Below, piece after piece: positions 36,922 through 49,750 of a stretch of 64,000 nucleotides of DNA. Made by a program: the position numbers and the translations under genes. This stretch comes from Auanema rhodensis. Its lineage: Eukaryota > Nematoda > Chromadorea > Rhabditida > Rhabditidae. The DNA lies in NCBI GenBank assembly GCA_964057225.1, contig OZ059899.1, positions 13,242,001 to 13,306,000 on the forward strand, written 5' to 3'. Every line of letters begins with the position of its first letter. Positions within the stretch are counted from its first letter, which is position 1. The notes beneath the pieces are model-generated. The model saw only the letters and a list, made by a program, of their open reading frames with translations. It searched no databases and had not been told where the DNA came from.

Positions 36922-39052
36922 ATGGATTTGATAATTCTCAAACTTATTCTGATATCAATTATGATAATTGGAACCCTTTTTGTGGGTCTCCTGCCGATGA
37001 GAGTAAGTTTCTATTTTATTTAATATTTTGTATTTTATACAATTTATCGTTTTTATTTTACAACTTTGAACTCTGTTTCTTTGATGTATATATATATATA
37101 TATATTCCAAAATTAGGTTCTTCGTTATCTACGACACAGTGCTGCGAATGCGTCTTCATCCCAACAACATAAACATGTTTCTTTGGTACTTTGCTTGTTA
37201 ACTTGTTTCTCCGGAGGTTAATTTATTTATTTCAATAATCGCTAACTTATTGTTTCCTTCAGGAGTGTTCTTAGCAACTTGCTTCCTTCATTTGTTCCCC
37301 GAGCTTGTTGAAAATGTTTCTGATCTTGATAAGGTGGCAGTATTAAATTGAAACTTGTGGTTATCTATTTATTCAGAACTATAATTGGCATGTTGACTAT
37401 CCATTGGCTGAATTGCTGAGTTGTCTTGGATTCTTTTTACTTTTCTTCTTGGAAGAGGTAGAGTATATATATCTAAGAACGATGAATTTACAATATGTTT
37501 TAAGGTTGTTATTCTTGCAATTCCTTCTTTGGCTCATTCTCATTCTCATTCACATGGAGCTCATCATCCACACTCAGATCAGTATGTTCACAGTTTTTCA
37601 CAGTTTTTTAAAAAAATATCTAATTTTAGTGCACCTTTGCAAAGTGGATTGAATGAGAGTGGATGTTGTATGACGGGAGGATTCATGGTTCCCCTTCAAC
37701 AAACTCAAGATGTGCAAGGTAAACATTACTGACTTCTTAAGAAAACATTGAAAGTACGACTAATCGTTATATCGTATTAAGATTTCCCAGCCGATGTTTC
37801 TACCGGGAACATTTCTGATGATGATGTTGAAGCTGCGGGACATTGTCAAAGACACTGTCCTTTGACTGTTCATCAAGTTAAGAAAAGTACTGGACGTGAT
37901 ACACCAGAATGTGCTGTCCAGAACGAGTAGGTCTAGCTTATTTTATCACGAGTTTCTTGCTTCTTGGTTAGAAAAAGATATAGATCTACTGAATTACTCA
38001 TATCTCATCGTTCTTATGGCAGTATTGCATCAGATATTTCAAAACCCGAGTTTTCACGAAGTTTGAGTGCAGGCAATCGGTGAATTTTTGATTCGAAATT
38101 CTCCCTCGTGTTTGCCTACAGTCTCAATGTCCGTTGTTTTGTTCCGTTTCTATCTCTCTCTTCCTTATGTCAATTGCTCTTTATAACTTATCAGTTGTTT
38201 ATTGTACTATATTTAGGTTATTCCAACCTTTAGCTGTTGCGGAACCAGAAAGATGTGAAACCAATTGCGAAACTGGTATGATGCTTGTAACATTTGACAT
38301 TAAAAATTGAATATTAAATTTAGTTAATGAGGATCCTCCAATTCTGATGAAGTCTTCTCCCCATGCCCACTCTCACGGTGTCCGTTCAATTACCTTAGTT
38401 CTCGCTCTTTCAATCCATTCCATAATCGAAGGAGTAGCTCTTGGAGTTGGAGTTAGTTACATGACTTTTGTCCATCATAATATTGAATTTCACAGAATAA
38501 TGCTCCTGAAACCACTGCTCTGTTCTTGTCCTTATTGGTGCATAAGTTAATTGTAGCATTTTCCGTTGGTTTACAATTGAGCAGAACTCATGCTCATCAA
38601 TTGGGATGGGTAAGTAAAATTAGCGAAAATTGTATTTTATAATAATATTCTTCAGGTTTTTGTTTCTATGTTAACTCTCGCTTTAATGAGTCCTCTTGGA
38701 GCCATTATCGGAATGGTATTACAATCGGCCGCTAGTGCTAGTTTTGGAAAAGATTTAACGATAACAGTTTTACAAGGACTCGCTGTTGGAACTTTCTTAT
38801 ATGTTACTTTCTTCGAGGTTTTTATAAGTTTTAAAATTTTTATTTTTATTTGTTTTTCAGGTTTTACTCCATGAAAGAGATAATGAACATCCTAATTTGT
38901 TAAAACTTGTTGTTATGCTTGTTGGATTCGGGCTTATTGGTCTTTTACGTTTGATTGATAGTCACGACCATAATCATTCACACGGCAATGAAACGTTAGG
39001 CTCCAGTGCAATGGTCCACTCTATATCCACTGGACTTACGTCTGGGCATTAA
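36922..39052 (+). CDS. ZIP-family (SLC39) zinc transporter, ZIP1/2/3-like
   Basis: Eight-helix importer moving Zn2+ (possibly Fe2+) into the cytosol. It starts MDLIILKLILISIMIIGTLF, then a second helix with ATCFLHLFPELVENVS and a third with LAELLSCLGFFLLFF. The TM3-TM4 loop carries a His-rich metal-binding run (SLAHSHSHSHGAHHPHSD) and a second one, SSPHAHSHGVRS. Helix 4 has the signature HSIIEGVALGVG. A 44-base intron joins it to NNAPETTALFLSLLVHKLIV, helix 5 of the family. Helices 6-8 follow (SMLTLALMSPLGAIIGMVL, LQGLAVGTFLYVTFFEVLLH, VVMLVGFGLIGLLRLI), and the protein ends SISTGLTSGH. The (TA)n tract at 37087-37105 is intronic. A likely poly(A) signal is at 39463-39468. The paralogue (zipt-1, -2.x, -3) cannot be chosen. 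Confidence 0.92.
37087..37105. repeat. (TA)n microsatellite in ZIP intron
   Basis: About nine TA units in an early intron of the zinc transporter gene. Confidence 0.9.
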
Positions 39053-41204
39053 AACAATTCTCGGTGTTTCTTGATATTTTTGCTCTAGTCGAGAATCTAT
39101 TTTGACAATTAGTTTTACATTTTGATATTATGTTTCTGTTGACACTCGCAATTTTTAACGTTTGCATGGCTTCACTTATCTTTGTTCATTTAATTCCTTC
39201 ATCAGTTATTCTTTTAATCCTTCATTAGAGCTTTATTCTACTGATTCTTCTTTACGGTTTTCCGAACCCAGGCAAATACCAATCATTGTTGTTTCTTTCG
39301 TATATTGATGTATATTGACTTTTTATGTCTTTATACATAAGGCATATACATATAATTTAAAATTAGAAGACCTATATAAATTTTGTATATCGATTGGTTG
39401 TCAGGGAATTTTTCGTTGTCCTGTATTAATTTTGGGTAAACATAATCGATTGTTTCAGTTGTAATAAATGTTGTTAACTTCCTAATCTATAATTGTTCCT
39501 TGCGACGTATTTTTATTAAAATAAAAAAAGCCAGGGTGTGAAAGACTGGATGCCTTACTGAAGGTTTTGCATTATTTGATCATGTCATTTCCTGCCTGAA
39601 GCAAAATTCAAAGTTCGTGAGGTTACAAGTGTGGGAAAGTTTGGAAAAAACTTCTATTCCTTATGACTTCTTTGCTCCCTGATGTCTCAGATATGAAGAT
39701 CATGGCTATGTGTAGAATTCATAATACGACTTTTCGAATAACTGAGTAAGCTTTTTGTTCTTCTTCTTCTGATGTTGCTGACCCTCTTTTCGAAGCTCAC
39801 TATTTAACCTGAAAATCTCAGCTTTTCCCTAAACCTTGTGAGCTGATTTGTTTATGCATATGTCGTCGTCAATAATCTTCGAGTTGAATGTTCTTTTTTT
39901 AGTCGATTGGCAAAAAAAAAGGAAAGAATGAAAAAAGCAGTTTCATCTCGTATTTTTTCTCCTTCTTTCTTTCAGTTGTTTTGTGCTTGTTAGGGCATGG
40001 AACACGAGATTTGCCTTCTTTTTCGTCTTTTGTCGTTGTCGTCTTTCGTCAACTCTTCGATAAGCTGCTTGCTTTCTCTCCTTCATCCCTTTTCTCAGCA
40101 TTCGGCAATGCTCCTCATTTTGAACCTACCGCTCTACATGGCAATTGATAAACTTTATAATATATTCGTTTTAGCTATCATTTCTTCGTTCTACTCCATT
40201 TTCTTGAATGTTCATTTTAAAAAACTCATACAGTATGAAGTCGTTATATCCATTGGGAGTTGGAGATGGAAAAAAATTAGTGGTCGACAGATGGCAATGA
40301 AGCAAATTCAAGCATTGGAATAGGATTGAATGAAGCTTTGAGCTAATTTATTTCCAAAGAGTGGCTCGCTAACACGCTTTGATTAGGCGGAAAAAAACTT
40401 TACGATATCAATATAAGTGAACCTAGAAGCTTCCTAGCTGTTCCGTTATTTTTCTGTAATATTACTTTTAATGTTGTTACTAGCATAATCTGAATACTAT
40501 TTGAGCTTTTTATTTAATTTTCTTATTTTTAGCCCAAAAAAGCAATAAAATAGCTGAAATTGATTTTTGGGGTAATCGTATTTTCTATTATTTCGTTTAT
40601 CTGTTTCAATATTTCAATTTTACTTCAAACTCTCATCTGCCGCTCTCCCTTTTTGTATTTCCTTCTTCATGTTCAATTTTCTACTTTCTTTGCTTCTCTT
40701 GGACGACAAGTTTCACAAAATTCTTCGTGTTACTCTGGACACTTCTTGTTGCTTACTATGGATTAAGTACCGCTGAATAAGAATAGCGGAAGCTAGTTGG
40801 TCCCGGGACGTCTTCTGATAATCCCATTTTCGCCCAATTCCATATCCACTCACCCGCCTTATTGGAACCACATACAGAAAAGGAAACGTCAAAGAAGTAG
40901 AAGACACTTCATTTTACGCCTACTTTCCCTCATATGTATGGCTTCCGAATTGGTGAATGTTGTATTTCTTCCTTATCAATCGCTTCGAGCAATATTTTAC
41001 GTTTCTTTCAAAGCTTCTCAGCCATATTTGATTTTGTTTCTCATTTCATTTCGGCTTTTTAATTTATTTTTAATTGTTTGTTACCGTAATAGCTTTTTCT
41101 CGGGTTTAACCATTTTAAAGATCAATTCACCAAATTTTCAGGATAATTAGTAGGTCATATTGCGGATTTATCCCGAATTGGAGGCTTCACATCGTGTCGC
41201 CTCG
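39053..41204. other. Intergenic region downstream of ZIP and upstream of the NETO-like gene
   Basis: About 2.15 kb with no gene I can support. It begins with the ZIP 3' UTR (AATAAA at 39463-39468 and again near 39521). From about 39750 the + strand becomes T/C-rich. Open frames at 39997-40323 and 40797-41150 (+) are pyrimidine-driven, lack splice logic and match no family I know. The promoter and 5' leader of the NETO-like gene should be here; an acceptor ttttcag ends at 41141, 63 bases before its start codon. Confidence 0.45.
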
Positions 41205-43533
41205 ATGAGAACACGTACTCTCACATGCGAACAGAGCTGCTCACCCTGTTATTGGGTATGTATAACTTTTAAATAAAAAAAAACTCACAACAAACTCTTA
41301 CGGTGGTTTTATGAATTTACGATTAATTCATAGTTCATATTGATGCCGTTTTATTTATTTTTTTTTCAATTTTTATCTTTTGATACCCGTGCAAATTCAA
41401 TTTCTTTGAGCTCTTTTTTATTTTTGAGTGTAAACAAGGCAAAAAGTTCAAAACAACTCTTGTTATTCAGGAGGGAACTTGAAAGCCTTTCTACTTAACT
41501 ATTAAATATATATCCGTTCTTAACGTTTTTGATAACTTTTCAACGAAAAAGGGGAATTTTTTCCGCCGTTAGTGTTGCAGAGTACAAAATGCCGAGCTAA
41601 TACATATGCTAATGCAAATGCTAATACGATGCAAGTCACGTGAAACCATTTTTACGTGACTAAAATTTAAACCAGCGTCTTATTGAATTTTAAAAAGTTT
41701 TGCAGCAATATCCGGTTGTGCATGGACTCACATTTTGGAAATATGCTTTGCTAATTTTTCTAATTGCAGGAGTAGTGCTAGTTCAAGTGTGGTGTGCAGA
41801 TAAATGTGCTGCACTACTTGGAGTTGGTCTTCCCCGAGACTCTTTCGCAAGTCCTCAATATCCCGGTTCTTTATTCTTTTTCATTTCAACATTAATTTTC
41901 TACTTTTAAGACGCTTATCCTCCAAATCAGGATTGTGTACGAACAATCCGCTCTACCTCTCCAGGGTATGATATGCGAGTAGTTTTCAAAGAGTACTTCC
42001 AGGTACAAAATGTTTGCTAGCAATTCAAAACAACTATTATTCAGATCGAAACATCATATGATGGTATCAGAAATATTAATGATGTTACATCAGACTGTCC
42101 AAACGATTTTCTAGTGAGTTCATTAGAAATTGAAAACTTTCAATCTATTGTTACAGGAGTTTCGAGACGGTCGTTATGGCTTTTCTCCATTGCTTGGTCG
42201 TTTCTGTGGTATGCAACTGCCTTCCGAAAATATATTAGCTAAATCTGGTTTGGCTTTCTGAACGTATACTTATTAACTTTAATTCATAATTAGGGTATTT
42301 GTGGATTAGATTCCGTTCTGATGATCAACTACAATATCGCGGGTTTTTAGCTAATCTCGAATTAGTTCGTTCCAAAAATCATAATTCTCCAAAACATTTT
42401 GGTAAGCTCATAACTCTAGCTTTAATTCAATTTACTTTTAGAATGTCACTTTGACAAACTTGGAGGACTGGATGGCACAGTTAATATCCGTAGTCTGACA
42501 GATGCAATTGTGAGACGTCTTATTAGAAGAAGTAAATAAACTTTTAGTTACAGGATCCTGGTAGTCCGTTGGATTGCGTTTGGAAAATACAAGTTGATCC
42601 ATTTTATCATATAGTATTCTATATGAATGAATTCAATCTTAAATTTCCTAATCAATGTGGTCAAAACTTTATTGAAATATATTCTGGAGAGAAGTCAAAC
42701 CAGCCAATACGAAAGTATGCATACGAGTTACAATATGATCAAGATCATACAATTTAGGTTTTGTGGCCTATCTGCTTCAACTGTCTTTACTTCGCATCAT
42801 CAGATGTATGTTCGTGTTTATTTATCTTCGTCAACTTATCTAAACGATACTTCATTTCATGGAATGTATTCAGCTTATTACAGACGTCAGTTATATTATA
42901 TTATTATACGAAATATATTTATATACATATTCAGTCTTCGAACATCTCAATTTACATTTTATTTATAGATAAAAATTGTTCTGCTCATTCGATGCTCAGT
43001 TGTGGTGATGAAAATTGTATTCCTGCTGCCTTGGCTTGTAATCAACGAAATAATTGTCCATATGGACGTGATGAAGTAAACTGCCATGTTGGTAAGTTCT
43101 GTGCCAACTGAAGAATAACGTACTATTTCACTATTTTAGCTCATGATCTTGTTGTTCGTCTAGTCACATCTTCATATACGCCTCTAATTTTCATAGTTAT
43201 TGCTGTATTTTTCGTTGTATCTCTCCTAGTTATCTGGAGCATACATACCAGATCATTTTGCCGTCGACGTACTACAAGGTTTCTGATGTTTTTGAGCGGA
43301 ACTAAACTAATTTCTCTAAATTTAGTTATGCTGAATATCTGAGTGAATTGAGTCAGAGGCCTCTTCAACAGTTCATGGGATGCCCCCGAGGTGTTTCGGG
43401 TTTGGCAAGCCTGAATATAAACAATATTAGTAATAATAATAACAATCATCATCATAATAACAATAATCATAACCATAACAATGTTAATAATAATAATAAT
43501 ATAGCTAATGGTAATTGTGGAAATTATAACTGA
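41205..43533 (+). CDS. NETO/SOL-2-like membrane protein: two CUB domains, one LDL-receptor class A repeat, TM
   Basis: NETO proteins are auxiliary subunits of ionotropic glutamate receptors (SOL-2 in C. elegans; NETO in Drosophila and vertebrates). Here [17 protein letters not shown] (41205-41255) joins exon 41706-41865, whose hydrophobic segment [19 protein letters not shown] acts as signal or anchor. CUB 1: ASPQYPG, then [62 protein letters not shown] 2: [48 protein letters not shown]. LDLa: [20 protein letters not shown] then [32 protein letters not shown]. The tail ends in an Asn/His run. A 43-base intron inside CUB 2 restores RKFCGLS. Two CUBs plus one LDLa plus TM is exactly the NETO order. 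LEV-10-type proteins have more CUBs. Confidence 0.85.
43420..43505 (+). repeat. AAT/CAT/AAC trinucleotide run encoding poly-Asn/His in the NETO-like tail
   Basis: Degenerate trinucleotide repeat at the end of the coding region, translated as runs of Asn with His clusters ([16 protein letters not shown] and similar). It is likely polymorphic in length and disordered in the protein. Confidence 0.85.
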
Positions 43534-43550
43534 AGTTTCCTTTTTTTAAA

Positions 43551-43650
43551 TCTCTCTCTCTCTCTCTCTCTCTCATTCTCTCTCTCTCTCTCATTCTCTC
43601 TCTCTCTCTCATTCTCTCTCTCTCTCTCATTCTCTCTATCTCTCTCTCAT

Positions 43651-43688
<38 letters not shown>
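43551..43688 (+). repeat. (CT)n microsatellite with CATT interruptions
   Basis: About 138 bases of CT dinucleotides broken at intervals by TCATTCTC units, i.e. a compound repeat with a higher-order period of roughly 20 bases. It lies about 20 bases past the NETO-like stop codon. Confidence 0.95.
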
Positions 43689-44560
43689 CATATAAACTTC
43701 AAAAAAGTGCCTTTCAATTTTAAAACTAATATCTTTTTATAAATACTTTTAGCTTATGAATAATTAATTTAGGTTCACCTTAATTATTCCATGTTTTTTC
43801 TCATTATATAAATAATTTAGTTTTTGTTGTGATAATTTCCTTTTTTCGTTTTATAAACATGATTTAGATTATTTTTTTTTTTAAAATGTAAGTATACAAA
43901 GAGACAGATAAAACGACAGGCAGATATTTCAAAATTTACACGACCTCTCAACTATGAGGATTATTTCAATTTTTTTTTCTCTTAACTCACTCATGTGCGC
44001 TCTTGCCGCAACTCTCGTGCTGCCTATGTAGAGGCCTTACCGCCTTTGAAAAAAATGGCAAGGTGTCGACTAAAGAAATGGAAAAGCAAATAGAAAGAAA
44101 AAAACGATATTGAAGAGAGTGAGAGAAAAAGCTAGAAATAACGGTTGAATGAGAGTATAGATGAGGTTTGGACAATAACATGATCAATCTCAACGTTACC
44201 AATTTCCGAAATAAAAAAAAACTGTTTCAACTTCCGGGTATCATTCACATCAGATAACCAATCCATGTTTGGAAAGTATAAATCAAGAAGTTCAAAAACC
44301 AACTTGTATTGCTCGAGGAATGTCAATGTTTTCTTACTCAATCTCAACTATTTATCAATCTTCCAATATTCATTATATGCCTTAGTTTATCGTCGGATAA
44401 CTATATTTATTTCAATTTAACAAATAAGTTACGTTAAGCTGAAATTCAGGTTAAAGATGGTAGATCCGCCGCAAATATCGAATATGTAAACTTTGGTTTA
44501 AACTCGGGTTTGAATCATTGCCACAGTTAGCTTCTGATGTATAACCTTCAGCATTTATTA

Positions 44561-44634
44561 TCTCTCTCTCTCTTTCTCTCTCTCTTTTTCTTTCTCTCTC
44601 TCTATCTCTCCCTCTTTCTATCTTCCTCTCTTCC
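44561..44634 (+). repeat. (CT)n / pyrimidine tract
   Basis: Interrupted CT repeat, pyrimidines on the + strand. Confidence 0.9.
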
Positions 44635-45258
44635 TGGTGGATTGTCTTTAGTTCTTTTACTATCTTTGCTCTGTTCTTTATCTAATTTACTATTTCTTTT
44701 GCTTCTATGCCTTCACAGTGCAAACCGTAGACACGAGTTTGCATTGCCACAGAACTGTCTTCCACTGTCTGATTGTCTGCTGATCTCCTGTGTTGATCAA
44801 CTATTTCAGATACTGTCTCTCTGTTTGCAGTGCCTATCCCCGCCTGTCCCGACCAACTAGTACCTAATCTTCGTCTCTTTCATTTTTTCTCTCTCTTTTT
44901 ATATTTGGATATTAAGTTTTGTTTTATATTATTTTAGATGAGATTTATGAAAACATTTGAAAATCATATATGAATTTGCTGTTGATATATACATCTTATC
45001 TATAGTTTATGTGATTAAAGTTTTACGAAATAGAATAGATGGATAGATATTTAACCTAAGATGACTCACTTCTTTCTAAAACCATATCATGTGCAGACAC
45101 GTCTAAGCATATTTCTTCTGATATTCGGGAAAATATTTTGATTTGTTCTATCTACGATTTGATATTTTGTTTTAGAAGTTGAACGACATCTGCAAATTTA
45201 AGAAGAAAATTCGAAAACTAATTAACTGCACTGTACCTTGTGTTCAAACGTCATCTTC

Positions 45259-46862
45259 ATGTCTATCCCTATCCGGACGATAGAATCAGATGACATAGTC
45301 ATGTCATCTCTTGAAGAATCTTCTTCAGGTAAAATTAAATATTAAGGGATCAATACTATCCATTTTGTAGTTTTGGATTGCAATCTAACTACAGCTACTA
45401 GCACTGTATCGTCTATGTCATCATTAGCTAAAATGTATTCTCCTACTACATATTCGGTGGAATGTCCACGTTCTGAAGATGAGGACTTTGTGGATCAGCC
45501 ATCCACCTCATCTGCTACTCCTCAAGTTTTAGGAACCGCACCTACGACGGCATTTCAGCCATACATGAATCAGAACAGAACTATTGACCCCATTCTACAG
45601 GTATACAAGCTTGTTCATTGTTTGTTTTTACGTCTCTTTTTAAAAGAAAAATGACCCAAATGAAAAAAAAAAGAAGTTTACAAACATTATGTTATCATAT
45701 TCACCCAGTTGACTGATATTGTTGTTCTGATGATGATGCTGATGATCAAAACCAATATCCCCAATCAATATATTCATTTGTTTGCTCACGGTCGTTCGGT
45801 CTTTTACCCATCACTATTTTCCTTTTTAATATCGTTTAACAGCTGAGCTGATAGCTAAGCTCTGAATCAGCTTTAAACGAAAACACTGGAAACATTTGTA
45901 TAGCCAAGGGTTTACTATTGTAAATATATACATAATCATAATAAGTTAGTAATGTAAGTGAAAAAGGAAGGATGGGGGTTAGATCTAGAAAGTTACATCA
46001 GTCAATGATTCTAAGGCAATGAATTACTTTAGCTTTGAACTAACTGTATACTAAAGAATATCACAATATAACATCCATTTCAGGAAATGCTCCTCTCTTC
46101 ACCGTCACATCTTTTCAACGTTGGTCTGCTTCCAGCTGATGCCCTTGTATCATCTTGGGAACAATGGCTCTGCTTATTAGCTTCAAATTTAACTCCAACA
46201 CAATGGCAGGTTTGTATAAAACATGTTGCTCTTTTATTTTTCCTCAATTTCACTATTCCCTGTTATCATATTTAATATATTTATAATTTAATAGTAAATA
46301 TGAAATATAATAACTTTTGGTACAAAAAGAAAAAAAAAACAACCGCTCTCACATAATATTATTAGAAAAATAATATTTTATATGCAAATATCTGAAGGGC
46401 AAAGTGACGTAGAGTAACACTAGCACGTTCACGTTTCATTCCAAATTTATTTTGAATTTTTAAACAAAACTATATGATGATAAGGATTTTAATAAACAAG
46501 CATATTAACACACTTTGAAATTTAACTATGCAATAAGTTAGTATAAATATAGTATATCATAGTATACTATGATAGCTCTCTCATATCATATCAACATTGT
46601 GATCAAGTTTGCAGAACAAACGTAACTGTTTCTATTTGTCAAGTTTAATATTTTTTTTTGGGATTTTTTTGAACAACATCAAAGTTTAAATTATAATCAA
46701 TTTTTGTTTCAGAATTATTGGAATGCTTATGCTACTGTGTTTGGTGTTGCTTCCGTCCCGGTGCATCTTCTCTCATTCTTTCGACAATCATTACCAAATC
46801 AGACGATAGATTATGCGTATGGCATTGACACAACTAATAATCAATATGCATATTATAGTTAG
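45259..46862 (+). CDS. Unrecognised four-exon gene, 191-residue product
   Basis: Four exons close in frame: 45259-45328, 45371-45600, 46084-46209, 46713-46862 (576 bases, TAG at 46860). The start MSIPIRTIESDDIVMSSLEE follows an in-frame stop at 45223. The first half is Ser/Thr-rich and probably disordered, with an acidic patch CPRSEDEDFVDQPSTSS. The second half is compact and Trp-rich: FNVGLLPADALVSSWEQWLC, NLTPTQWQNYWNAYATVFG and VPVHLLSFFRQSLPNQT. It ends TNNQYAYYS. No signal peptide, TM segment or catalytic motif is visible. I do not recognise the family. The dense W/Y/L pattern suggests a small helical domain. The tail TATTATA|gttagt could be a donor, so further 3' exons are possible. Introns are larger than in neighbouring genes. 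Confidence 0.6.
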
Positions 46863-47856
46863 TTTAATTATATTTTAAATAAACAAAAAAAACAAATATT
46901 TAATATGATTATAATAATTCTTCCATGGGTTGCTCTTTCTTCACGTTCACAATCGTTTTTGGGCTGTTTTCAAATTAGCTTTTTTAGCATCTGTAGCTGC
47001 TTCTAGAGCTAAAACGAAATTGAAAGAAAGATAACTGGTGGAATTGAATTGAAAAACTAAATTTGCAACATATCCTATAATAGAAGCACACCTACCCAAT
47101 AATCACATGGAAACTACTGCAATATTGATGATAATACACTATATGTCGTATACGTCATACAAAAAATGTTTTTTAAAATTTAAAATTATATATTATGTGA
47201 TAGTGTGCCTTCCCAGTGCAAACTACTACAATTACAATTACTATTACTACTTCTACTACTATTACTAAACTTCAATTGCTTGACTGTACTTGGCATCATG
47301 TATGACTATTGATTAAGCTAGTAAAAGCTTCATGTCTTATTATAGTAATTCTATAATTTCATTTATAAAAGTAGTTTCACTGTATCATCATCAGTATACT
47401 ATTGACGTACTATTCTCATCTCACCTTATTTCAACTCATGTATGAAGCTATATTCAGTAGTTTTTCTATAATTTGGCTTTTTATCTCTTATACGCATGTA
47501 TCATCACACACATACTTCTGTTTTTAATTCAATTTTTATATATTTTCATTTTAGAAAATATTTTGTTGTGATTAATATCAGTTTAAATATATTTATCAGT
47601 TGCCTAGTGACACAGTTTGGTGAATATGTTTAAGACTAAAAGAAATTTTTTCAACTTTCATATGATTCTCGCTTGTCTGCTTCTTATGAAACAAGCGTAA
47701 GCAGCTTATGCTTCATATGCTGTGAAATCGCTTAGTATATTACCTTGCTAGATAGATACACAGGTATCTACTTCATGTATTTTATTGAATTTCGCATAAA
47801 CATTAGAGTTATTGGCTTGGTCTCAAGATCATGCTTATACATTTACCTTTTCAATC

Positions 47857-47907
<51 letters not shown>

Positions 47908-49750
47908 ATGTTCTCTTCTACATTCCCTTTCCTTCTTTTTGTCTGTTCTTTTTTTTTCTCATCCACTTTCTATTCTATAACTTTTTCATTTTTTGAATGA
48001 TATTCACATACCTTTATATTCTTTTTTCTCTTATTATGCTTTTTCAATATCTCAATAAGAAATCGTTTTTACCGTCTTTTCTACTACAAGTATGATGAGG
48101 TAGTGAGTGAAAGAATCAAAAGGTAAATTAACGTCTTGTAATTCTGTTGTATGATGGCGTTCCAGCAATCACACATCTGGCATCATCGCATTCATAACAT
48201 CTTTTAGATCAATTTTTATTGAAAAATGTATGTCGTCATTAAAACCTTTGTTCAAACTAATTTGTTTCTTCAATTTCACTTTCTCAGAATAATCGCTTAT
48301 TATAATTTCATTTTTTGAAATAAAAAATTTCATATGACATGCCAAAGTGCAACAGGCAATGAGAGATAACAGCTTAGAGCACTTTGCGAAAATGACTTTT
48401 TCGAATAAAAAATGTTGGACGTGAAGCGATTTTATTGTCATCAAGTTATTCTATTTTCTTCATTTTATACTACTTATGATATGATTTAGTGTGTTTTTGA
48501 TAGCAATAAACGAAAGTATTTCCGGAGGGCACAACAATTTTCGAGGATAAAAAGAGTTGAACTCAACTCTCCGTCCTGCTATCTTGCTACTCTCAATGTG
48601 CCATCATATCTTTTTTTAATCTCCGTCCAGGCTGCTTCATCTATGACACAGACTGAAGAGAAATTGAGAAAGAGCTAAACGAGAAATTATCGAAAAGTAG
48701 AGAAGAAATAAGAGATAATGAACCTGACAGACAAGCAGACTTATCCTTGAAATTTTCTCCAGCATTCCTATGAATCGTGATTCTAAAGAGTAAGAAGAGA
48801 AATGAGAGGATGCGAATGTGTTTGTAGCAAGCTGAAACGAATGGACAACCTCTTTTTCTTTTTTCTCTCTCTCTATCTATTTCTGTCTTTTTCTATATTT
48901 CAGTAATTTCTACATCATTCCTTTCTTCTTTACCCTATCACCTCATAGCACTTGTTGGGGTGGGTGGCCACCCACGACATCACTCTCTTTCATTTCTCTC
49001 TCTATCTCTCTCTCTCATTCTTATAAGGTTGTTAGATGTCTTCAGACGAATTATCTAGATTCTCTACTTTTCTAATATTTTCGTATTCGTTTAAAATGGT
49101 TTTTTAACATTCGCCTATCAGTTATTCCGATTTAGAGGTAGATACAAATGATGTTTTTCCAAGCTATTATTGAATATTTTAAATTTTTTAATAAATTTCT
49201 TATATATTTTTGTGAAGGATCATTTCGTTGAAGATATGAAGCTTTAAAGCAGCTTGTATCCGCTTCAGTCGTTTTATTAGTTTATCACCCATCTTATTCA
49301 TTCAATATCTCATTTTATTTCATTGATTTCGATTGTGTTCATTATGGTCAAGCTCATCATCTCCTCATTTTGATCAGAATTCCTCAGATATTTTCATTCT
49401 AGACAAAGCCGACATCATCGGAACAACTGACGTGTTCCGTGATTCTATTCAAAGAGCCGATTAAACGACCACGTTTCTTGCTCTGATATCGGAATCAAGA
49501 TATTGCAACGCTAGCATCAACAGATCTTTTTTCTACTTATCTCGATACCACTCCACATCCATCTGTTCCCTCTTTGTTCGACACAGTTGATTCCTCTTCT
49601 GCGTCGTCGTTGCCATCGTCGTTGCTTGTCGTCGTTCACGTATACTACAACATCGTCTTCAGCAAGCTAATTCGTCGTTCTTCTTCAACTAGCTAATTCA
49701 CAACTTCTGTTATTCTTTTCTAAGTACTCCAAAAGCCGAAGATACGAACT
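46863..49750. other. Gene-poor stretch, AT-rich then pyrimidine-rich
   Basis: No supported gene. It is AT-rich to about 47800, then T/C-rich on + with a perfect (CT)n at 47859-47907 and shorter tracts near 48862 and 48995. A + strand frame without stops or ATG runs 49487-49693 (Ser/Pro-rich, e.g. DTTPHPSVPSLFDTVDSSS) and may be 5' leader of the exon at 49751. A - strand frame at 48169-48444 lacks context. Confidence 0.4.
47859..47907 (+). repeat. (CT)n microsatellite
   Basis: About 24 CT units, nearly uninterrupted. Confidence 0.95.

Larger units (their letters stand above)
43534..45258. other. Intergenic region with (CT)n tracts
   Basis: About 1.7 kb without a supported gene. It holds two pyrimidine microsatellites (listed separately) and AT-rich spacer. 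Frames at 43505-43717 (-), with RERERE-type translation, and 44537-44860 (+) are artefacts of the CT repeats. An acceptor-like ttttgttttag ends at about 45174, upstream of the next gene. Confidence 0.45.

Noticed and set aside
43505-43717. - strand frame translating as RERERE repeats
   Set aside because: Pure translation of the (GA)n complement of the CT microsatellite.
47745-48000. + strand frames with runs of SLSLSL
   Set aside because: Translation of (CT)n; the same holds for many frames at 53-63 kb.
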